A stretch of 64,000 nt of DNA, from assembly GCA_049115735.1 (NCBI GenBank), contig JAGDZP010000005.1, forward strand, positions 1 to 64,000, read 5' to 3'. The notes below the pieces were generated by a model. That model ran no database searches, was not told the DNA's origin, and saw only the letters and a list, made by a program, of their open reading frames with translations. How positions within the stretch are numbered: position 1 is the stretch's first letter; each line of letters starts with the position of its first letter. Source of the stretch: CAXBNB01 sp049115735 (GTDB taxonomy: Bacteria > Bacteroidota > Bacteroidia > Cytophagales > Cyclobacteriaceae). The position numbers were made by a program, and so were the translations under genes. This document shows, one piece after another, positions 27,866 to 35,704 of this stretch.

Positions 27866-30800
27866 CTACTGGTCATGAGGATGTTCCTTTAGCAACTCTT
27901 CAGGATCATAAAATCCTTTTTTGTCCTTTATTGACTCTCGCACTTCTTTTACTTTTTGTGGAGTAATCACAGAAGCTTCGTTTCCGAAATCATTTCTCAC
28001 ATAGGTCAATACAGCAGCTATTTCCTCATCGTTTAGCATGCCCCCAAAAGGAGTCATAGGTACTTGGCCAGGGTATTTCTTATTCAATACCTTAATAGGT
28101 CCCATCAGCCCATTCAAAGTTAATTTGATCAATCTTTCTTCACTTTCCAGTACCCATTTGGTGCCTGCTATTGGTGGGAACCCTGCCGCCGTGAGTCCTT
28201 TGCCATCCGGTTGATGGCAGGTGCCACAATGACCTTCCTTATCATAGATTTCTTTTCCTTTGATGAAGGTTTTTAAATCCGCACCTTTCAGATGTGATTT
28301 TATGCTGTGATCAGGACGGTCTTTAATCTCACTTTTGCCTTCTAGGTTATGCCCATTCAAGTGAGCTATTGCAGCTCTGCGTGGTTTTTCCATCCAACTA
28401 TCAAGCGGCATATCACCTGCTGCTTCCACTATTGGAAGTCCGACTTGCTTGTCTAACCAGGAAGCTGCAACCATTGCCTCTAATCGGACCCTAGGCTGTT
28501 CATCCTTAACGGCCTGCATCAACAAATCCGGCTGATTTGATATTTGATGGCCGTTATACCTCAACGCTCGGACTGCCGCAGCTCTCGCTCTGAAATCCTC
28601 GGCTTTGAACAAATCCATAAGTAATTCTTTGTCTATTTGGTTGAGCCCCCAACTCACCCATAGTGCTTCAAGTTTATGATGTTCGTACCTCTCGTCATTT
28701 TTATCCAATCCGGCTACCCATTGCTTCAGTTTTGGTAGTACCTCCGATGCATCTCGACCTCTTAGCTCCCTCCTTGTTCTATATCTTGTTCTAGCCTCCG
28801 GCAGCTTAAGATTTTCCAAAAGAACATCTACACTGGCTCCAAATACTTCGGCTGGCTCCACCAATGGCTTTGAAGGATATGTAATACGATAGACCCGGCC
28901 ATGTACATGGTCTCGGTATGGGTCTCGTGCATTGTGCTGCATGTGGCCAATGAGTACATTGTGCCAGTCCAGGAAATATAATGATCCGTCCGGGGCAAAC
29001 TCCATGTCCACCGGGCGAAAATTTTTATCATCTCCCACTACCAAATCCATCTGATGTCTGCTGACAAAGCCGGCTGTTGTATCGTCATCAAGCATGGAAT
29101 GTTGTTTTGTTCCTAAAAAACCGATGGTATTATTGATCAAAAGATTACCCTGTGATTCGTCTGGAAAATGTCTACTTGAAACAAATTCTAATCCAGAGGT
29201 AGGCCTTACCCTATGCTCCCTTTCGATTAGGTTGGCTGGTCTTGGTGATGCTTGTCCATATCTCGGAAGTATCGTACCTGGCATCATCCATGTCATATCA
29301 GGACCAGATGTGTGACAAAAGAAATTTTGACCCCATTCATCAAAAGCTATGCCCCAAGGGTTGGGTATTGGAAGTTGTGCCGTACGCTCTAAATGTTTTC
29401 TATTCGGGTTGTATCTATAGAATCCCCCATTGGTTCCACGAACAGGGCCGTATGCTGTTTCAACATTGGTATGAAGAAACAAGCCTTCAGCCATGTAAAT
29501 GGCTCCAGAAGGATCGGCACAGAATGCGCTAATGGCGTGGTGTGTATCATGATCATCAAATCCGCTAAGCACCACCTCTGTGACATCAGCTTTGTCGTCT
29601 CCATCAGTATCTTTGAGTAAAAGAAGGTTGACACCTTGCGATACAAACACGCCTTCCGAGGTAATTTCAAAGCCTGGCACTAAGTGCAAGCCGTCCGCCC
29701 AAATAGTCTGCTTGTCAGCCTTACCATCATTGTCTGTATCTTCTAGGATCAACAGCTTGTCATTCGGCTTTCTATCTCCTGGACGGTAATGCGGATAACT
29801 CGGCATGACGGCCACCCAAAGCCGACCTTTGTTGTCGAAACTCATTTGCACAGGATTCGCCAACTCATCAAACTCTTTTTCCGATGCAAAAAGCTCAATT
29901 TTGTACCCTTTTGGTACGTTAATTTGCTCTAAAGCATCATCACCATAGAGATAGTCAGGGGTGCCATTTTTTTTGCTTGGCTTATAGTTCGACTCAACTG
30001 GAGGCAGCTCCTTTGTTTTACCGTCAGCACTAGCCAAATCCATCTTTTCTCCATTCAACGCTTTCCATATGGCTTGATCTCTAATGGCCGTTAGTGCCCT
30101 GGTTTTTTCTACCTCGGCTGGATAGTTTTTTGGGCCGAAAGGGTTAAATCGTCTACCATAAGCGTGAACACCATTGGGTATTTTGTAATCCTGAATCCAA
30201 AACCAGTTTTTCTCATTCACCGCATTGCGTACTAGCTCACGATGTTGCTCAAGTTTGATTTGTTTTTCTCCAAACACCTCGTTAGCCAGAAATTTGGCAA
30301 ACTTCTGATAACCCAAATCATTAAACTGAAAACCATCGGCTGTCAAATCTTCCTCGGTGCTGTTATACCAGGATCGTGCTGGTTCAAAAGCATCTACAAA
30401 CAATACGCTATCGGCTTCAGCTACCTCTTTCATAGCTGCGGTATAAAGGGCAAGGTTCTCATTTTCCTTTACACCATTGGGTAGATCCATTTTTGCTGAC
30501 AGGTCCTCAAAGGCAATCGGTGAAACCAATGCTAGCTGTGGCCTGACTGACCCATTGTACTTCTGATTTAGAGTATGCTGGATAAAAGCATGCAACTCTG
30601 CTTTGTAGTTGTCTAAACCTTCAGGGCCCTGAAATGATTCGTTATAACCAAAGAACGCAATGATTACATCTGCTTCAAGGGAGGTAAGCCATTCATCAGG
30701 GGTACTAAAATGCCCAACACTGCGTGACTCTTCAGCCAGTTCCGTTTGAAAGGCCTCTGCTCCCGGGAATGCCCATGGGGTTTTTCTGGATGCATGAGGT

Positions 30801-31054
30801 CTAAAGCCAGGTGTATTACCAGGGTCACACATATTTCGAATAAAAAGGGATTCTTCTGGATATCGAAGCTGCATTTCAGTTTCGAAATGCCCAAAGTTTG
30901 TCATCCTGGAGCCCAAATTGTTTCCAACAAGGACTATGTGATCGTCTTTTGAAATTTTTAAGTATTCTTTTGAATCGCCGCAGCTGCTGAGGCCAAGCGT
31001 AATCAGCACACTTCCTAGAATTAGGTTAGTACCTGAGAGTAAATTTTTTCGCAC
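27866..31054 (-). CDS. SGNH-like / membrane-bound-dehydrogenase / HEAT / cytochrome c lipoprotein, copy 1
   Basis: The 1062-residue protein has the same architecture as its downstream paralogue, with an almost identical C-terminal 80 residues and propeller blocks. Differences: it starts with GTG; its N-terminus is MRKNLLSGTN with no twin-arginine motif, so Sec export with Cys25 as lipid site is likely; and it has a different haem-proximal sequence (CGTCHQPDGKG with GLTAAGFPP). The SGNH-like block again reads GNNLGSR and DGFQFND, lacking the canonical Ser and His. It is separated from the upstream DUF1501 gene by 153 bases and from its paralogue by 30 bases. Duplication followed by divergence of the export signal is the simplest reading. 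Confidence 0.85.
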   Translation of the reverse strand: MRKNLLSGTNLILGSVLITLGLSSCGDSKEYLKISKDDHIVLVGNNLGSRMTNFGHFETEMQLRYPEESLFIRNMCDPGNTPGFRPHASRKTPWAFPGAEAFQTELAEESRSVGHFSTPDEWLTSLEADVIIAFFGYNESFQGPEGLDNYKAELHAFIQHTLNQKYNGSVRPQLALVSPIAFEDLSAKMDLPNGVKENENLALYTAAMKEVAEADSVLFVDAFEPARSWYNSTEEDLTADGFQFNDLGYQKFAKFLANEVFGEKQIKLEQHRELVRNAVNEKNWFWIQDYKIPNGVHAYGRRFNPFGPKNYPAEVEKTRALTAIRDQAIWKALNGEKMDLASADGKTKELPPVESNYKPSKKNGTPDYLYGDDALEQINVPKGYKIELFASEKEFDELANPVQMSFDNKGRLWVAVMPSYPHYRPGDRKPNDKLLILEDTDNDGKADKQTIWADGLHLVPGFEITSEGVFVSQGVNLLLLKDTDGDDKADVTEVVLSGFDDHDTHHAISAFCADPSGAIYMAEGLFLHTNVETAYGPVRGTNGGFYRYNPNRKHLERTAQLPIPNPWGIAFDEWGQNFFCHTSGPDMTWMMPGTILPRYGQASPRPANLIEREHRVRPTSGLEFVSSRHFPDESQGNLLINNTIGFLGTKQHSMLDDDTTAGFVSRHQMDLVVGDDKNFRPVDMEFAPDGSLYFLDWHNVLIGHMQHNARDPYRDHVHGRVYRITYPSKPLVEPAEVFGASVDVLLENLKLPEARTRYRTRRELRGRDASEVLPKLKQWVAGLDKNDERYEHHKLEALWVSWGLNQIDKELLMDLFKAEDFRARAAAVRALRYNGHQISNQPDLLMQAVKDEQPRVRLEAMVAASWLDKQVGLPIVEAAGDMPLDSWMEKPRRAAIAHLNGHNLEGKSEIKDRPDHSIKSHLKGADLKTFIKGKEIYDKEGHCGTCHQPDGKGLTAAGFPPIAGTKWVLESEERLIKLTLNGLMGPIKVLNKKYPGQVPMTPFGGMLNDEEIAAVLTYVRNDFGNEASVITPQKVKEVRESIKDKKGFYDPEELLKEHPHDQ

Positions 31055-31207
31055 AATAAATAATGTATAGTCAATAGAGAACTTGTAATATATGCCTTAT
31101 TGGCCGGATTTTAAAGGATTATTCCTGCTAGTGATTCTTCCGGATAAAATAGCCATTGTCATAAATAACGTTTCGCAGATAGGCAATAATTATGCCGCAA
31201 CTTTTAC

Positions 31208-32647
31208 CTAAGCAAACAAATCCAGAATCGGTTTTCCCTGTCCATCAGGAGTGGTGTAAAAGGGCCTTCCTTCAATGGTGTAGTTGGTTTCTGGATGGAT
31301 GCCCAAAGCATGATAAATAGATTGGTGTACCTGGTCTATTACAACTGGATTCTCTATGGATGAGCATGGCCTTTCATCGGAAGTTTTACCATAAACCAAA
31401 CCCTTTTTGATACCACCACCCCACATGAGAATAGAACTTCCATTGGTGAAATGTCGGTGCATTCCATAAAATTTCTCATCTTCAATGATATCCGGTTGCT
31501 GGACCTGATTTTTTACAGTCAGACCTGGACGCCCTTCTAAAATAGCATCCCTACTAAACTCACTCGCCAGTACAATGAGCGTCCGATCCAGATGACCAGA
31601 TTCATCTAGATCCTTGATGAGCTGGGCAATAGGTCTGTCTATCAGCTCTTTCATTTTGACCAATCTTGTATGCCCGTTTTCATGCGTATCCCAACCAAGA
31701 AATGGTTCATATTCTGTAGAGACACTGATAAACCTGGCTCCATTCATGGTTAACCTTTTAGCCATTAAGCATCCTAACCCAAATCGCCCAGTGTTGTATG
31801 TGTCGTAAATTTCTTTGGGTTCTTTTGAAAGGTCAAAGGCTTCCGATTCCGGCGAATTCAATAAACGGTAAGATTGCTCCATGGAGCGCATCAGTGACTC
31901 CTTTTGATAGTCACTACCTCGCTGTAGCACTTCGCTCTTGTCTGCTAATTCTTTGAATAATTTGTGGCGAGCTTCAAATCTCTTGAGAGACATGCCCTGT
32001 GGAGGGCGGACGCTATCCAATCCGCTGGATGGGTCGGGAATGAGGAATGGCCCGTGTTCACTACCTAGAAATCCAGCCGAATGAAAAGCTTTGAGTTCTT
32101 CAGCCTCTCCAACTGTGAACCTTTGTCCCATTGCGATAAATGGTGGAATCACTGGATTCACCGGCCCGAGCTCCTTGGCTATCCATGCGCCGATGTGTGG
32201 TGCCTGAACAGTTTGAGGTGGTTCATAGCAGGTGTGCCAATGGTACTGGTGTCTGGTATGAAGGATGTGACCCAGGTCAGCAGATTGGTAAGATCTGATA
32301 ATTGCTCCCTTATCCATTACACCCCCAATAGATTCCAATCCTTTGGAAAAATCAAGCCCATCTACCACTGTTGGCACCTTGGGAAACGTACTTAATACTC
32401 TCTTGCTTTCCACACCCTTTTCATAAGGCACATAGGCCTTTGGATCGAATGTCTCCGTGTGGGCCATGCCCCCGGCCATCCAAAGCAAAATGACTGTGTC
32501 AGCCGTAGATGCAATATTTGGCACGACACTACAAGAGCTTAGAAAACTAGCAGATGGAATGCTCGTGGAAGCAGCAGCAAGGCTGGCCGCTCCCATTTTT
32601 TTGATAAATTCTCTACGCGAATTGATTGCGTTTTCTTCCATGATCAT
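31208..32647 (-). CDS. DUF1501 Tat-exported protein
   Basis: The 479-residue precursor carries a twin-arginine signal (SRREFIKKMG) and belongs to the DUF1501 family, an alkaline-phosphatase/sulfatase-like fold. Visible blocks are LLWMAGGMAHTETFDPK near the start, RSYQSADLGHILHTRHQYHW, FLGWDTHENGHTR, and TLIVLASEFSRDA. These contain Asp/His residues of the kind that bind metal in the superfamily. DUF1501 genes are typically paired with DUF1549/DUF1553 genes in Planctomycetes and Verrucomicrobia, and that pairing is seen here (7-base gap to the upstream gene). Biochemical function is not established. Confidence 0.9.
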   Translation of the reverse strand: MIMEENAINSRREFIKKMGAASLAAASTSIPSASFLSSCSVVPNIASTADTVILLWMAGGMAHTETFDPKAYVPYEKGVESKRVLSTFPKVPTVVDGLDFSKGLESIGGVMDKGAIIRSYQSADLGHILHTRHQYHWHTCYEPPQTVQAPHIGAWIAKELGPVNPVIPPFIAMGQRFTVGEAEELKAFHSAGFLGSEHGPFLIPDPSSGLDSVRPPQGMSLKRFEARHKLFKELADKSEVLQRGSDYQKESLMRSMEQSYRLLNSPESEAFDLSKEPKEIYDTYNTGRFGLGCLMAKRLTMNGARFISVSTEYEPFLGWDTHENGHTRLVKMKELIDRPIAQLIKDLDESGHLDRTLIVLASEFSRDAILEGRPGLTVKNQVQQPDIIEDEKFYGMHRHFTNGSSILMWGGGIKKGLVYGKTSDERPCSSIENPVVIDQVHQSIYHALGIHPETNYTIEGRPFYTTPDGQGKPILDLFA

Positions 32648-32654
32648 TTACACT

Positions 32655-35498
32655 TTAGTGAATAAACTGAAATTCAGGCAAGAGTAATGTCGCCCATAAT
32701 AAGTCTTGCACTCCTTCTTTTCCAGGGTTTGTTTCTAAAGCTGTGAGCAATAATTTTTTCTCTTTTTTCGACGGTTTTCTGCCGAGCGATTTTAGGTAAA
32801 GCGTGTCTACCAGCTCCTCAGCTTCTGCAAATTCATTCAACCAATCTTCTGCTCCGTCCTGAAGTATTTTGTTGAAGTAGTCACCGTTAGAAAGCTCCAA
32901 AGCTTGCAATAGTGTGGCTTGCTCGTCCCTAGAGGTCGCAACAGTTTCTCGGCTAGGTCTGCCCAGGGCCTTCATAAATGGATGTTGTCTTACCAGGCTC
33001 GCCCTTGCAAATTGAGTATCGGAATTCTCAAAATTGAAATCCAGCAACTTATCCCAATGCTTGTCTCCATAATTTCTCACTTTGGGCCAATGCGCATCGT
33101 CATAAGATAGCTTAATCCAGTTCTGGCTGGCAATAGTATCGTTCGATAGCCAGTTTTTTCCTGAAAGGATTAGAGTGTCAGACTTTTCAATGTTCGTAAT
33201 CTTCATGGCAAATAAAATTCCAGCTGGATTAGCTATTTTCCCCTCGTTGGTGCCTTCTATGGCAATCACGTTTTTTCCGGAAACCAAAAACTCTTTGGCA
33301 TCAATTTTATCTACTTTTTTCCAATCAGACCCTTCAGATATTTTTTTCTCATTAATGTAAAGGGTGTATGAATGATCTACAGATAAGATGATGCTGGCTT
33401 GCTCAATTTCTTTTTCCGAAAGGGTGAAAACATGACGAAAATATCTTTTCCCAGGATCAGGTAAGACAGTTCTATCGAACTTGACTTCTTTGTGCCAAAT
33501 ACGAGAAGCAGGCAGTCCAGTTTTCTTAGGGTTGAACGCAACAGCATGATAAACTGGTGCGATTACCTGACTTACCGCATCGCAGAATTGCTCGGCACTA
33601 ATCCTCCTTATCGTAGGGCCATTGAAGACATACTGCTCTGTTTTTACTTTCTCCACTTTCTCATAATCCACGGAATTCAACTGATAGGCTTTAGAGGTCA
33701 TAATGGTTTTTATCAGTTGCTTCAAATCATAACCTGTGTCAATAAAATCGGCTGAAAGCCAATCCAAAAGCGCGGTATCCCAAGGCGGGTTGTCCATTTC
33801 ATCGACAGGCTCCACAAACCCTCTTCCTAGCAGTCTTTTCCATATACGATTGGTGATGGTGCGATAGAGTCTGCCGTTCTCGGGTTTTATTATTACCTCA
33901 GAAAGAAGCTTCAAGCGGTCTTTGATGCTATCTGCCTCCACTGATCCCAATTCTTCATATAGAAACTTTGCTTTTGCCATTTTGCCAATGGGCTTGTCGC
34001 AGCGATTGAGTTCCATGGTAGAATCAGCAAAAATCGTTGCAAAGCCGTATGCCTCGTCGAGCGTGAGGTTACTTACAAAGCTGTTGTGGCAGGAAGCACA
34101 TTTCACATTTACACCCATCAATGATTGCCCAATATTTTGGGCGGCTTGCATTTCCGTACGTTGGCTTGCATTGACCACTCCTCTCCATTGAATTCCTTTG
34201 ATAAAACCCTCCGACTCCTTCGTTGGGTCTACCAGTTCCCTGATCATTGTATTGTACGGCTTGTTTTCCTGAAGAGATTGGTAGAGCCAGGTTGTGATCT
34301 GTTTTCTACCTCCAGTGATAAATCCTGTTCCGCTGTAGTCATTTCTTAGCAGGTCGTTCCAAAAGCTAAGCCAGTGTTGGGTATAATTATGATTATCATT
34401 CAGCAATTGATCAATTAGCTTTTTACGCTTATTCGAGTCATTGTCATTGATAAAAGTGGTAATTTCTTGTGGTTCTGGAAGCAGCCCAACTATGTCAAGG
34501 TATGCGCGCCTGATGAATACTTGATCATTGACCACATCGGGCCATTCCGAATCATTTCTATCAAAATAGTCATCCATTAACTTATCCACTGGATGGTTGT
34601 AATCTTCACTTTCAGGAAGCTCTGGTTTTGAAAGTGCCAGTGGCGCTTCCGGAAATACTTTTAAGGCTCGGTCAGACCAATGCGCTCCTTTATCAATCCA
34701 AAGCTTTATGAGAGCGATTTCATTTTCTTTCAAAACCTTACCCTTTTTTGGCATTACATCATCGTGGTTTGGAGGAAGTGTAATTCTCTTGTATATCTCG
34801 CTTTCTTCAGCATTGCCAGCCAAAATGATTTTACCTGATTTGCCTCCTTTAAACACGCCACGCTTGTTGTCGAGCACTAACTCACCTTTTTGCTTATTTT
34901 CATTGTGGCACTGGTAACAGTTGTGGGCAATTATTGCTCTGACTTCAAGGTTTAGCTCGTCATGCTCCGACTCTGACAAAGTGTCCAGGGGGCTGAGTTG
35001 AGCCAACAACGCAATAGCTTTCGAGTCGTCAAAGGACTCATGGTTGCCAGGCAAAGTACTCGATAGGAAATCTTCTCCGTGGGTAAGACTGGCTCCTAAA
35101 TGGCCAGTTATCGACATTAGAATAACTGTAATAGCTAAGCTGGTTCGGTAAAGAACAAAGCTGGACAACTGACCTTGGGTCTTTTTGTAAAGCAGCAAAG
35201 AACAAATACCGGATAATATAGCGGTTGATATCCCTGTGTATTGATGCAGTGTGACCAAATCACCAGAGTAGTCATCAAATGTACGCAAGAGCCAGCCGAG
35301 CATAGTAGCAAGAAAGGCAGACAGAGTGCCCAGATAAACCATCCAATTAATGCCTTCTCTAAGTCCCGATCGCTTTCCATTAATAGTAAGCACCTCCAAA
35401 AAGAGTGCTACTATCAATAACCCGATAGGAAAATGAACAGCCAAAGGGTGTAAGCGTCCGAAAAATTGAAATAACCATGTCCAGGAATCAGTATCCAT
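32655..35498 (-). CDS. DUF2231 / cytochrome / DUF1549 / DUF1553 fusion protein
   Basis: The 947 residues read, in order: a four-segment membrane domain resembling DUF2231 (about 10-140, HPLAVHFPIGLL); a planctomycetal-type cytochrome c domain with CYQCH at 194-198; DUF1549 (about 300-480), whose end carries a second haem-like CASCH near 470; a beta-rich insertion (about 650-790) with SGKNVIAIEGTNE and IILSVDHSYTLYINEKK, resembling a galactose-binding-like sandwich; and DUF1553, split around it. This is the first gene of the operon and probably its membrane electron-transfer hub. Functions of DUF1549 and DUF1553 are unknown to me; the electron-transfer role follows from the haem motifs. Confidence 0.85.
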   Translation of the reverse strand: MDTDSWTWLFQFFGRLHPLAVHFPIGLLIVALFLEVLTINGKRSGLREGINWMVYLGTLSAFLATMLGWLLRTFDDYSGDLVTLHQYTGISTAILSGICSLLLYKKTQGQLSSFVLYRTSLAITVILMSITGHLGASLTHGEDFLSSTLPGNHESFDDSKAIALLAQLSPLDTLSESEHDELNLEVRAIIAHNCYQCHNENKQKGELVLDNKRGVFKGGKSGKIILAGNAEESEIYKRITLPPNHDDVMPKKGKVLKENEIALIKLWIDKGAHWSDRALKVFPEAPLALSKPELPESEDYNHPVDKLMDDYFDRNDSEWPDVVNDQVFIRRAYLDIVGLLPEPQEITTFINDNDSNKRKKLIDQLLNDNHNYTQHWLSFWNDLLRNDYSGTGFITGGRKQITTWLYQSLQENKPYNTMIRELVDPTKESEGFIKGIQWRGVVNASQRTEMQAAQNIGQSLMGVNVKCASCHNSFVSNLTLDEAYGFATIFADSTMELNRCDKPIGKMAKAKFLYEELGSVEADSIKDRLKLLSEVIIKPENGRLYRTITNRIWKRLLGRGFVEPVDEMDNPPWDTALLDWLSADFIDTGYDLKQLIKTIMTSKAYQLNSVDYEKVEKVKTEQYVFNGPTIRRISAEQFCDAVSQVIAPVYHAVAFNPKKTGLPASRIWHKEVKFDRTVLPDPGKRYFRHVFTLSEKEIEQASIILSVDHSYTLYINEKKISEGSDWKKVDKIDAKEFLVSGKNVIAIEGTNEGKIANPAGILFAMKITNIEKSDTLILSGKNWLSNDTIASQNWIKLSYDDAHWPKVRNYGDKHWDKLLDFNFENSDTQFARASLVRQHPFMKALGRPSRETVATSRDEQATLLQALELSNGDYFNKILQDGAEDWLNEFAEAEELVDTLYLKSLGRKPSKKEKKLLLTALETNPGKEGVQDLLWATLLLPEFQFIH

Positions 35499-35547
35499 TG
35501 CGAGTCAAGGTTTTAATTTCTTTGTGATTTAGAAATGTTAGTTTTTC

Positions 35548-35555
35548 CAAATCTA
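35548..35555 (-). promoter_or_regulatory. -7 promoter element for the DUF1549/1553 operon
   Basis: On the minus strand TAGATTTG matches TAnnTTTG exactly, with TTTG 16 bases further upstream (35572-35575). Transcription would start about 43 bases before the ATG at 35498. Confidence 0.5.
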
Positions 35556-35620
35556 ATTCTTTTTTTGACTTCAAAAAACAGCCAGGCGGGCCTTGATCTT
35601 CCGACAAGGTAATGTTGTTA

Positions 35621-35654
35621 CGATCTCTATTTGTACACGAATGATACAAGATCG
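35621..35654. promoter_or_regulatory. Inverted repeat overlapping the malate synthase promoter region
   Basis: CGATC (35621-35625) and TTGTA (35631-35635) are mirrored by TACAA (35645-35649) and GATCG (35650-35654). It sits just upstream of the -7 element at 35663, where a repressor or activator could act on aceB. No regulator can be named. Confidence 0.35.
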
Positions 35655-35662
35655 GATTTCAT

Positions 35663-35670
35663 TATTTTTG
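35663..35670 (+). promoter_or_regulatory. -7 promoter element for malate synthase
   Basis: TATTTTTG matches TAnnTTTG, 34 bases before the ATG at 35705. No clear -33 element was found at the usual distance, which would fit an activated promoter. Confidence 0.4.
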
Positions 35671-35704
35671 ATTTATCATATCTTAGCCCCTAAAAACTAT
35701 ACGA

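Noticed and set aside
24620..31054. Two pseudogenes or one gene split by a frameshift
   Set aside because: Both copies are uninterrupted for more than 1000 residues with the same domain order, so a full tandem duplication fits better.
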